NCBI GenBank assembly: GCA_910578065.1
Contig: CAJTPB010000028.1
Coordinates: 1 to 16,769, forward strand
Length of the DNA: 16,769 nucleotides
Reading direction: 5' to 3'
Origin: an uncultured Christensenella sp.
Lineage (GTDB): Bacteria; Bacillota; Clostridia; Christensenellales; Borkfalkiaceae
This document shows positions 1 through 5,774 of the stretch, one piece after another. Numbering within the stretch: position 1 is the first letter of the stretch; every line of letters starts with the position of its first letter. The notes beneath the pieces were generated by a model that was not told where the DNA came from, did no database searches, and saw nothing but the letters and a program-made list of their open reading frames with translations. The position numbers were made by a program, and so were the translations under genes.

Positions 1-1
1 A

Positions 2-88
2 GCCGCGCGCGCTTCCCTTAACGGGATAAGTTCGATCGAAGTGCAGGGAAAAATTCCCGATCAAATTAAATATAGCGAGCAAGAATGA
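2..88 (+). CDS. possible 3' end of an upstream gene (partial)
   Basis: One plus frame is open from the window edge to a TGA at 86-88, giving 28 residues ending in KYSEQE. The other two plus frames stop within the first 30 bases. Codon choice (GAA, GTG, CAG, AAA, ATT, CCC) is compatible with coding. The fragment is too short to assign a family. It could equally be non-coding sequence with a chance open frame, and no clear terminator hairpin follows it. Confidence 0.3.
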   Translation, partial: AARASLNGISSIEVQGKIPDQIKYSEQE

Positions 89-220
89 TTTGCGCATAAA
101 CACTTGTTCCGCACGGGATTTGTTGCGTTCGGCAAGTTAATTTCGTTTCGTGCGTAAATCCCTTAATTTGATTTTGAAAATATTCATAAATGTTTTTTTA
201 CAAAATTTATTGAATTTTGC

Positions 221-249
221 TTGACATTCCAAAAAATAAGGAATATAAT
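221..249 (+). promoter_or_regulatory. consensus sigma-A promoter for the Xre-type gene
   Basis: A perfect TTGACA (221-226) and a perfect TATAAT (244-249) are separated by 17 bases, in strongly AT-rich surroundings. Transcription would start near 256. The first good ribosome binding site and ATG downstream are at 471 and 484, so the leader would be about 230 nt. Confidence 0.85.
226..244. promoter_or_regulatory. candidate operator dyad in promoter spacer
   Basis: ATTCC (226-230) and GGAAT (240-244) form an inverted repeat with a 9-base A/T spacer. It spans the whole interval between the -35 and -10 boxes. A repressor bound here would block RNA polymerase. The downstream gene encodes a DNA-binding protein, so autoregulation is an attractive inference, but arms of five bases can occur by chance in AT-rich DNA. 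Confidence 0.4.
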
Positions 250-255
250 ACAATT

Positions 256-483
256 AACCTTTCGATTGCATTTATGTGCATAATCGGTATTTCAAATTAT
301 TTTTAACTTTTTACTTTTTTGTTTTTCTTTTTTCATTCGGAGTTCAACCGTATTTTAGTTTGTTCTTTTTTTGCTCCATGGAATTAGTTTACAAAAATCC
401 CGTTTGGGAAGAGCATCGTACTTTGCACGAAAAATTTGGCAAATGCGCTTTTTGGCGTAAAATTTATTTTGGAGGAAAAACTT
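256..483 (+). other. long AT-rich leader of the Xre-type gene
   Basis: The inferred leader runs from the predicted start site to the ATG at 484. It is T-rich in its first half (about 300-375). It contains a frame beginning GTG at 276 that has no ribosome binding site and runs into the gene in another frame, so it was not called. AAAATTT occurs twice (432-438 region and 460-466 region). No known riboswitch was recognised. Bases 89-220, upstream of the promoter, hold nothing I can name. Confidence 0.45.
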
Positions 484-879
484 ATGAGAAGGCGGAGATT
501 AAACAAAAAATGGAATTACGATTACGATAGGGAATTTTTTAAATTTCATCACGAGGCGTTTCGTCAAAAAATTCGCGATTCTTTAAAACGCGAAAATATG
601 ACGATGGAAAATTTAATCGAAAAAAGCGGTATAAGCAGGGAACGGATCGATTTGTATTACACAACCAACGAAAAGCCGACCGTGCCGGAATTTGCCGCAT
701 TATGCCGCGCGTTAAATGTTACGGCGGATTATTTGTTCGATTACAGTACAGACGATCCGCAGAAGAGAATTCTGCTTCCGTTGGAATACTATATTGCGCA
801 AAATCGCATTTGGGAAATAAAGAAGAGTAAAGCGCGCCGGTTCAAGTTTCCGTGGTTTGCTTGGGGAACCGCTCGGTAA
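484..879 (+). CDS. small Xre/Cro-type helix-turn-helix protein
   Basis: This 131-residue protein is a likely DNA-binding transcription regulator. The start at 484 is chosen because GGAGG at 471-475 sits 8 bases upstream; the longer frame from 436 has no such site. Residues about 26-87 read as a Cro/CI-type domain: FRQKIRDSLKRENMTMENL, then the recognition region EKSGISRERIDLYY, then a conserved-looking FAALCRALNVTADYLFDY. Both ends are very basic: MRRRRLNKKW at the start, and KKSKARRFKF plus tryptophans at the end. No enzymatic domain is visible. The gene is monocistronic, with its own promoter at 221 and a terminator at 999. It is more AT-rich than most neighbours, which might reflect transfer. 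Its target is unknown; the dyad in its own promoter is the first candidate. Confidence 0.8.
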   Translation: MRRRRLNKKWNYDYDREFFKFHHEAFRQKIRDSLKRENMTMENLIEKSGISRERIDLYYTTNEKPTVPEFAALCRALNVTADYLFDYSTDDPQKRILLPLEYYIAQNRIWEIKKSKARRFKFPWFAWGTAR

Positions 880-998
880 AAACAAGGCGCAGCTTCGATA
901 AATTTGTTTAAGACAGAGTTCGGGTATTTATTTTGCGCGCATTTATGAGCCGTAACGGTTGGAATAAACACAAACGGTATTTGTAAAAATACGATTTA

Positions 999-1040
999 AT
1001 CATAAAAAGCTCTCGGAATAATCCGAGAGCTTTTTATGAT
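999..1040. terminator. 42-bp perfect-palindrome bidirectional terminator
   Basis: Two 19-base arms (999-1017 and 1022-1040) are exact reverse complements around an ATAA loop. The core is GCTCTCGGA, flanked by five A on the left and five T on the right, so the hairpin can terminate transcription from either strand. It lies 119 bases after the Xre-type gene. Confidence 0.9.
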
Positions 1041-1060
1041 GCGTAACATTATTTTAATGG

Positions 1061-1376
1061 CTCGGTAACGGCGAATTCTTTTAAGAACTTTTTCTTAATT
1101 AAATGTTGCAGTGTTTTTCTTCCTTGTCGCTTGCCATTGTCAGTCAAAAGTATTTTTGTGAAATAAGCATTATAACTTTTACTCGGCAGCGGCAAATTAT
1201 TTTAAGAACATTATCTTAATCAAATGTTGAAGCCCGTTCCTGCCGCTTGCCATTGTCAGTCAAAAGTATTTTTGTGAAATAAGCATTATAACTTTTACTC
1301 GGCTACGGCGAATTCTTTTAAGAACTTTATTTTAATCATATGTTGATGCCTGTTCCTGCCGATTGCTTAACCGAAT
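1061..1376. repeat. tandem non-coding repeat, about 2.5 copies of 116-121 bp
   Basis: Units begin with CTCGG at 1061, 1182 and 1298 (periods 121 and 116); the third is partial. Bases 1128-1187 are identical to 1244-1303 over 60 bases, including CATTGTCAGTCAAAAG and AATAAGCATTATAACTTTT. The first half of each unit is more diverged but keeps TTTTAAGAAC, a CTTAAT-like string and ATGTTG. No frame is consistently open. The array fills most of the 534-bp space between the convergent Xre-type and hppA genes. No other copy was seen elsewhere in the window. Each unit carries a TTATAATG -10-like string on the minus strand (around 1172 and 1288), but no convincing -35 box. Confidence 0.85.
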
Positions 1377-1396
1377 GTTTCGGTTTGCATACGGCA
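1357..1396. other. structured hairpin downstream of hppA
   Basis: The sequence folds as TGCCG - 3-base internal loop - GC - bulge - AACCGAA - TGT loop - TTCGGTT - GC - internal loop - CGGCA. It lies immediately downstream of the hppA stop on the minus strand and joins the third, partial repeat unit. There is no T-run on either side, so it is not a canonical intrinsic terminator. It may stabilise the hppA mRNA 3' end or belong to the repeat element. Confidence 0.5.
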
Positions 1397-1413
1397 AGCG
1401 CGTTAATGCCGAT

Positions 1414-3579
1414 TTAGCCTGCAATCAAAGACATTAAGTTAAACTCGCTGAATACCACAACGCAAACAAGCGAAACGGTGCTCATGATTTTTATAAGAAT
1501 ATCGAGGGAAGGGCCTACCGTATCCTTTAACGGGTCGCCTACGGTATCGCCTACCACGGCGGCGTCGTGCGCGGGCGAGCCTTTGCCCGAACCTTCTACG
1601 CCGCCCGATTCGATATACTTTTTCGCGTTATCCCATGCGCCGCCCGCATTGCCCGAATAGATCGCAAGCATAATGGCAGATAGCGTCGCGCCGATTAAAA
1701 TTCCGCCTACGAAGTATGCGCCGAACAGGAATCCGCAAACCACGGGGAAGGCGATCGCTACGATCGCGGGCACGATCATCTGTTTCAATGCGCCCTGCGA
1801 AGATATGGTGATACACGTTTTATAGTCCGGTTTGCTTTCGCCCGTTAAAATGCCGGGGATTTCGTTAAACTGCCTGCGCACTTCTTCCACCATTTTACGC
1901 GCCGCTTTTGCAACTGCGTTGATCAGCATGCCGCTGAACAGGAAGGGGAGCGCCGCGCCCAACACCGCGCCTACGAGCACGTCGCGCGAGATAATGTTTA
2001 AAAGCAGGTTGTCCATAAACGAGTACAGATAGCTGCTCATCATCGAAACGGTCGCAAGCGCCGCCGAACCGATCGCAAATCCTTTTCCGATCGCCGCCGT
2101 CGTATTTCCTACGCTGTCGAGTTTATCGGTAATCTTGCGAACGTCCGAATCGAGCCCGCTCATTTCCGCAATGCCGCCCGCGTTATCGCTGATCGGTCCG
2201 TACGTATCGACGGAAACGGTCGCCGCGACAAAGGAAAGCATGCCCATCGCGCCGCACCCTACGCCGTACATGCCGCCCAACGCGTAGCATACGAAAATCG
2301 CCGCACCGAGGCAAACAACGGGTAGCATGCACGAGATCATCCCCGTCGCCATGCCCTGCGTTATGGTAAGCGCGGGACCTTCTTTGCTCGCCTGCGCAAT
2401 GCCCTTGGTGGGTTTAAAATCGTAACTGGTGTAATATTCGGAAATCATGCCGATCACGATGCCCGCAACGATTCCGACCGCCGCCGCGACCCAAGGGGTA
2501 ACTCTGCCGATCTTGAAACCCGCAAGTTTCAGCTGATCTGCCGCTTCTCCCGAAAACAGGAACCAACACAGCACGAAGCCCAAGATCAAGGCGAATCCCG
2601 CCGATATCCAAGTGGCAAGGTTTAGTTCGGTATGCGGATTTTCGGAAAGTTTGCGCTTGATCAGCGGGAAGGTAATCCCGATGATGCAGCCGAACAAACC
2701 GACCGCCGCAAACAGAATGGGGAATGCGACCATCTTTAAATACAGCGTGGTGGAAGCAAACGCGTTGTGCGTAAAAATTTCGATGGCGAGGATCGCGCAA
2801 GACATGATCGCGCCGACGTAGCTTTCCAGCAAATCTGCGCCTAAGCCCGCAACGTCGCCCACGTTATCGCCCACGTTGTCTGCAATGGTCGCGGGATTGC
2901 GGGGATCGTCTTCGGGAATGTGCGCTTCCGTCTTTCCTACAAGGTCTGCGCCCATATCCGCCGCCTTGGTGTAAATGCCGCCGCCCACGCGGTTGAACAT
3001 TGCGATAATGCTGCACCCCAGCGCATAGCCCGAAAGGATAAGCGAAAGGGAATAGCTTTGCCCCGTGATCGGGTTTACGTTCGTTTTCAGTGCGCCGTCG
3101 GTAAGGGTAAGCATGCCTTCGCCCAAGCCGAACGCAAGGTATACGATCAAAACGCCCAAAAGCGCAAAGCCCGCAACGCACAGCCCCATAACCGAACCGC
3201 CGCGGAAGGCGACTTTCAGCGTTTTGCCTGTATTGCGCGATTTATCCGCTTCGTTCGCGACGCGCACGTTCGCGTACGTTGCGATCTTCATGCCGATAAA
3301 TCCCGCTGCCGAACTCATCAATGCGCCCAAAACGAACGAAACGCCCGTTTCCCACGAAATGACAAGCCCCAAAATCACGGCGATGGCGCCGCCGATGATG
3401 GCGACGATTTTGTATTCGTACCGAATAAATGCGTTTGCGCCTTCGCGGATCGCCGCCGCGATTTCCTGCATGCGTTCGTTCCCTTCTTTCAGTTTGCGAA
3501 CGAGGAAGAAATTCAGCGCGGCATACGCGAGTGCGAGCACGCCCGCAAACAGCGCAATGAGCATAAGTAAGTTGTTCAT
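1414..3579 (-). CDS. hppA: membrane-bound K+-dependent pyrophosphatase (ion-pumping)
   Basis: This 721-residue integral membrane protein hydrolyses pyrophosphate and pumps Na+ and/or H+ across the cell membrane. The start at 3579 has AAGGAG 9 bases upstream (plus-strand 3589-3594); a longer frame from 3657 lacks this and begins with Cys-rich sequence upstream of the real leader. About 16 hydrophobic segments are visible. Family signatures are intact: EDDPRNPATIADN then VGDNVGD (residues about 223-242), DTYGPISDNAGGIAEM (about 458-473), and near the C-terminus DAAVVGDTVGDPLKDT. The GNTTAA motif (about 491-496) has Ala where K+-independent enzymes have Lys, so K+ dependence is expected. ADLLESYVG carries the membrane Glu (about 252) seen in Na+-pumping members. 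Choice of pumped ion is inference. Length is usual for the family. The gene is monocistronic with its own promoter. Confidence 0.96.
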   Translation of the reverse strand: MNNLLMLIALFAGVLALAYAALNFFLVRKLKEGNERMQEIAAAIREGANAFIRYEYKIVAIIGGAIAVILGLVISWETGVSFVLGALMSSAAGFIGMKIATYANVRVANEADKSRNTGKTLKVAFRGGSVMGLCVAGFALLGVLIVYLAFGLGEGMLTLTDGALKTNVNPITGQSYSLSLILSGYALGCSIIAMFNRVGGGIYTKAADMGADLVGKTEAHIPEDDPRNPATIADNVGDNVGDVAGLGADLLESYVGAIMSCAILAIEIFTHNAFASTTLYLKMVAFPILFAAVGLFGCIIGITFPLIKRKLSENPHTELNLATWISAGFALILGFVLCWFLFSGEAADQLKLAGFKIGRVTPWVAAAVGIVAGIVIGMISEYYTSYDFKPTKGIAQASKEGPALTITQGMATGMISCMLPVVCLGAAIFVCYALGGMYGVGCGAMGMLSFVAATVSVDTYGPISDNAGGIAEMSGLDSDVRKITDKLDSVGNTTAAIGKGFAIGSAALATVSMMSSYLYSFMDNLLLNIISRDVLVGAVLGAALPFLFSGMLINAVAKAARKMVEEVRRQFNEIPGILTGESKPDYKTCITISSQGALKQMIVPAIVAIAFPVVCGFLFGAYFVGGILIGATLSAIMLAIYSGNAGGAWDNAKKYIESGGVEGSGKGSPAHDAAVVGDTVGDPLKDTVGPSLDILIKIMSTVSLVCVVVFSEFNLMSLIAG

Positions 3580-3621
3580 ATTGCCAATCTCCTTATTTAT
3601 ATTTCTCCTTTTATAACCACA

Positions 3622-3650
3622 ATTATAACACGGGCAGCGTAAATTGTCTA
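3622..3650 (-). promoter_or_regulatory. promoter of hppA
   Basis: Read on the minus strand, TAGACA (plus 3645-3650) and a perfect TATAAT (plus 3622-3627) are separated by 17 bases. Transcription would begin near 3615, about 35 bases before the ATG at 3579. The promoter lies after the deoR terminator, so hppA is probably a separate transcript. Confidence 0.75.
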
Positions 3651-3704
3651 TATGCAAAGTAAAAAATTCGCGCGGAATTTGGCAGAATTTTCCTGTTTTT
3701 TACG

Positions 3705-3739
3705 AAAAGAAAACCCCGCGCCTTATATAAGGCGCGGGG
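3705..3739 (-). terminator. terminator of deoR
   Basis: Bases 3714-3739 form a 26-bp perfect palindrome with CCCCGCGCCTTA arms. On the minus strand it is followed by TTTTCTTTT (plus 3705-3713). It sits 14 bases beyond the deoR stop. Confidence 0.9.
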
Positions 3740-3752
3740 CGTGTTGCGTTCG

Positions 3753-4511
3753 TTACATTACCACGATATCTTTTTGCGTGAACTGCGCTTTCAGTTCGAG
3801 CGGGAAATTTTCGTCGGTGATCAAAACGTCGATATCTTGAATGTGCGCAAAGGTATACGGCATGATCTTGCCGATTTTCGAACTGTCGAGCATCATATAA
3901 AGCGATTTCGCTTTGGTGCGCACCAAGCGTAGCAGATCGGCTTCCACCTGCGACCCGCAGGAAAATCCGTTTTCGGGCGTGAATGCCGAAGTGGAGATGA
4001 TCGCAAGTTCGAAGTTGGTATCCGCAAAGTACGTTTTCGCCACGGGGGATGCGGTGGAAAGATTGTCTTTCATCACCTGCCCGCCCAACATCACTACGTT
4101 TAAATTCTTTTTCTGCGCAAGCTCGATTGCAACGGCAAGCCCGTTTGTGAACACGTTAATGTTCATATCGGGAATTTCTTTTGCAAGATACATCGCGGTC
4201 GTTCCGCCGTCGATGAACAGCGAACAGCCTTCGTCGATCAGCGCCGCCGCCTTTTGCGCGATTTCGATCTTTTCGTCCGTATGGATCGCCGTCTTTTTGG
4301 TGTACGGCTCGCCCGAAACTTTTTGCACTTCTTTTACCGACATTGCGCCGCCGCGCACGCGGATGATCTTGCCGTCTTGCTCTAATTGAAAGAGGTCGCG
4401 GCGAAGGGTCATTTGAGATACGTTGGGGAAAAACGATTCCAACTGTTCCAACGTCAGTTTGCCCCGTTTGTCTAATAAATCGGCAATTTCTTCGATTCTG
4501 TCCCGTTTCAT
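3753..4511 (-). CDS. DeoR-family transcriptional regulator
   Basis: This 252-residue DeoR/GlpR-type regulator is normally a repressor whose ligand is a phosphorylated sugar or similar metabolite. The start at 4511 begins MKRDRIEEIADLL and has GGGAG about 9 bases upstream; the longer frame to 4574 runs back over the promoter. The N-terminal winged helix ends with the family signature VSQMTLRRDLFQLEQDGKI then RVRGGA (residues about 31-56). The C-terminal sensor domain has IDGGTTAMYLAKEI and VFTNGLAVAIELA, typical of the isomerase-like fold that binds sugar phosphates. No sugar transport or catabolic gene lies next to it, so its regulon is elsewhere or not in the window. It is monocistronic, with a promoter and a GTGT-N9-ACAC dyad upstream suggesting autoregulation. 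Confidence 0.93.
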   Translation of the reverse strand: MKRDRIEEIADLLDKRGKLTLEQLESFFPNVSQMTLRRDLFQLEQDGKIIRVRGGAMSVKEVQKVSGEPYTKKTAIHTDEKIEIAQKAAALIDEGCSLFIDGGTTAMYLAKEIPDMNINVFTNGLAVAIELAQKKNLNVVMLGGQVMKDNLSTASPVAKTYFADTNFELAIISTSAFTPENGFSCGSQVEADLLRLVRTKAKSLYMMLDSSKIGKIMPYTFAHIQDIDVLITDENFPLELKAQFTQKDIVVM

Positions 4512-4538
4512 GATTATCGCACTCCCATGTTTTTTCTT

Positions 4539-4574
4539 GTGTAAAATTCTAACACGAAGTGAACGAAAAAGCAA
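4539..4574 (-). promoter_or_regulatory. deoR promoter with overlapping operator-like dyad
   Basis: On the minus strand, TTGCTT (plus 4569-4574) and TAGAAT (plus 4546-4551) are 17 bases apart; the -35 box is weak. A dyad GTGT-N9-ACAC (4539-4555) covers the -10 box. Related strings, TTCACAC at about 4580 and GTGTTAG at 4651, lie upstream in the same intergenic space. Dyads of this kind are common near DeoR-family genes; the autoregulatory role is inferred. Confidence 0.5.
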
Positions 4575-4698
4575 GCAAATTCACACAAATAATCTGTATT
4601 TCGTAAATTATGATAGTTTCCGACTGTTACTTTTGGGCAGTTTTTAATTTGTGTTAGAAAAACGTGAAAAATTTTATCAAAAACTAAAACAATGGCGG

Positions 4699-4729
4699 GG
4701 TAAAATACGGAACAAAACAATTTAAACGG
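4699..4729 (+). repeat. degenerate upstream copy of the 4803-4840 start region
   Basis: GGTAAAATAC, GGAACAAAAC and TTTAAACGG occur here in the same order as at 4803-4840, about 109 bases downstream. The downstream copy has seven extra bases that include the AT of its start codon, so this copy has no ATG. The match is too long and ordered to be chance. The rest of the 4575-4781 interval is AT-rich and shows no gene. Confidence 0.65.
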
Positions 4730-4781
4730 AATTGCTGATTTCTGCGCGAGCGATTCCCGTGCGGTTTCAATTCACTTTTAC

Positions 4782-4810
4782 TTGCAATTTTTTTGCCGCC
4801 GTGGTAAAAT
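4782..4810 (+). promoter_or_regulatory. promoter of the leaderless HTH gene
   Basis: TTGCAA (4782-4787) and TAAAAT (4805-4810) are separated by 17 bases. A start site 6-8 bases beyond the -10 box falls on or next to the ATG at 4818, so the transcript would have essentially no leader. Confidence 0.65.
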
Positions 4811-4817
4811 ACCGAAT

Positions 4818-5474
4818 ATGGAACAAAACTATTTAAACGGGTTAGACGAATATTTCTGCGCAAACTTTTCCGATTACGTGCGCATCAGCGCGTTGGAAGG
4901 GTATAAAATGCCCGAAATGCTTACGGTGGGCAGAGACGGCAATATCACCCGCCGCCCTTCCGAAGATATGCGCTTATGCTATCGGGAAAACTGTGCGGAA
5001 CTGCTCGCGCAATTAAAAAAGGGGCTTGCGGATACCGATTTTACCTTTTCGTTCCGCTTTCGCAGCGTGCGCGAACGCTTTCACGATCGTTTCGATAAAT
5101 ACACGTTTGCAAAAGTGCTTCCTGCCGTTCTTGCCCGCTGCGACGAAACGCCGCAGAGCGCGGGGGAAAAACTTTCGATCGAGCCGCGTTTTTGGCAGAT
5201 GATCGTAAAGGGAAAGCTGTATCCCGAAAAAAATACGCTGTTCGCGCTCGCGCTCGTATGCCGCATGAGCGTTACGGATATCAACAATCTGTTAAAAGTG
5301 TGCGGATTTCGGTTAGAGCAAGACAACGTGCGCGATACCGTTGTTGGGTACTTGCTCGAACAAAAAATTTTCAACGAAGAAATGCGGGATAAGTGCCTTG
5401 CGGAATATAAGATCACGGGGCTGCCCATTGCGGAAAAAACGCTTGACGGAACGCATTCTTCCGTGTTAGAATAA
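4818..5474 (+). CDS. HTH-domain protein of unknown function, probably leaderless
   Basis: The 218-residue protein starts at ATG 4818 (MEQNYLNGLDEYF). A frame extends to a TTG at 4782, but that TTG is the -35 box, so it cannot be the start. No ribosome binding site precedes 4818. A later ATG at 4907 has a GGAAGGG but would remove a well-formed N-terminal region. Residues about 97-165 resemble an Xre-like helix-turn-helix (FAKVLPAVLARC, then GEKLSIEPRFWQMIVKGKLYP, then NTLFALALVCRMSVTDINNLL). They are followed by CGFRLEQDNVRDTVVGYLL, a pattern I associate with small HTH modules in Clostridia. The N-terminal 90 residues (ISALEGYKMPEML, then FSFRFRSVRERFHDRFDKY) are not recognised. No membrane segment is present. 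The 3' end contains the promoter of the downstream T-box operon. A regulatory role is likely, target unknown. Confidence 0.82.
   Translation: MEQNYLNGLDEYFCANFSDYVRISALEGYKMPEMLTVGRDGNITRRPSEDMRLCYRENCAELLAQLKKGLADTDFTFSFRFRSVRERFHDRFDKYTFAKVLPAVLARCDETPQSAGEKLSIEPRFWQMIVKGKLYPEKNTLFALALVCRMSVTDINNLLKVCGFRLEQDNVRDTVVGYLLEQKIFNEEMRDKCLAEYKITGLPIAEKTLDGTHSSVLE
5443..5472 (+). promoter_or_regulatory. promoter of the T-box cysE-cysS operon
   Basis: TTGACG (5443-5448) and TAGAAT (5467-5472) with an 18-base spacer lie within the last codons of the preceding HTH gene. The expected start site near 5479 gives a leader of about 295 nt, which fits a T-box RNA. Confidence 0.65.
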
Positions 5475-5478
5475 GATA

Positions 5479-5774
5479 AACAGAAGCGGCAGAGCTGCGT
5501 AAATTGCTGCCGATGTTTGCCGCATACTACAAAGAAATCAGCCGAGAGGAAGAAAGAGTACGCTTATTTTGCGCCAAAGAGAGAAGCTGTTACGGTGAAA
5601 GGCTTCGCGTAAAAAAGGGGAAAGTGCGTTTTCCTCGTTCGAGGTCGGGGCAATGCCCGCGGCGATCCGCCGTTATCGGATAAAAAGAGGGGGTTTTTCC
5701 CCGAAGTAAAGTGGAACCGCGTTTTCGACGCCTTTATGCAAAATAAAGGGCGTCGTTTTTTATTGGGAGAAAGT
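5479..5774 (+). ncRNA. T-box leader responding to tRNA-Cys
   Basis: This leader RNA senses uncharged tRNA-Cys and switches between termination and read-through. Stem I closes with GAGGAA (5546-5551) pairing TTCCTC (5631-5636). Inside it are AGTA (5557-5560), AGAGAG (5578-5583) and GGTGAAA (5594-5600), standard stem I landmarks. The specifier loop contains GAAAGTGCG, with TGC (Cys) at 5625-5627. Stem III is the GGGGG/CCCC hairpin at about 5688-5702. The T-box itself, AAAGTGGAACCGCG, is at 5708-5721. Its TGGA would pair with a UCCA acceptor end, as in bacterial tRNA-Cys with U73. The genes it controls (cysE, cysS) agree with the Cys specifier. An extra 65 nt upstream of stem I contains GCGGCAG/CTGCCG hairpins of unknown role. 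Confidence 0.95.
5726..5761 (+). terminator. T-box-regulated terminator
   Basis: CGACGCCTTTA (5726-5736) pairs with TAAAGGGCGTCG (5744-5755) with one bulged G, followed by six T. The left arm overlaps sequence needed for the antiterminator (AAAG...CTTT), as expected for a T-box switch. An ATG inside it (5736) is in frame with cysE but is not the start. Confidence 0.92.

Noticed and set aside
276..530. 84-residue open frame in the leader of the Xre-type gene
   Set aside because: It starts at a GTG without a ribosome binding site, is rich in Phe from the T-rich leader, and overlaps the better supported gene at 484 in another frame.
1061..1376. CRISPR array
   Set aside because: The units are 116-121 bp with a 60-base identical block, and only two full copies exist. 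There is no short constant repeat with equal-length spacers and no cas gene nearby.
2920..3616. Long plus-strand open frames opposite hppA
   Set aside because: They are antisense shadows of the GC-rich pyrophosphatase gene, which has complete family motifs; their translations are Arg/Ala/His-rich with no recognisable domain.
4514..4720. 68-residue minus-strand frame upstream of deoR
   Set aside because: It overlaps the deoR promoter and the duplicated AT-rich region, and has no binding site or recognisable product.
4512..5774. Toxin-antitoxin or defence island around the HTH gene
   Set aside because: No partner toxin, nuclease or NTPase gene is adjacent; the neighbours are a DeoR regulator and the cysteine operon.
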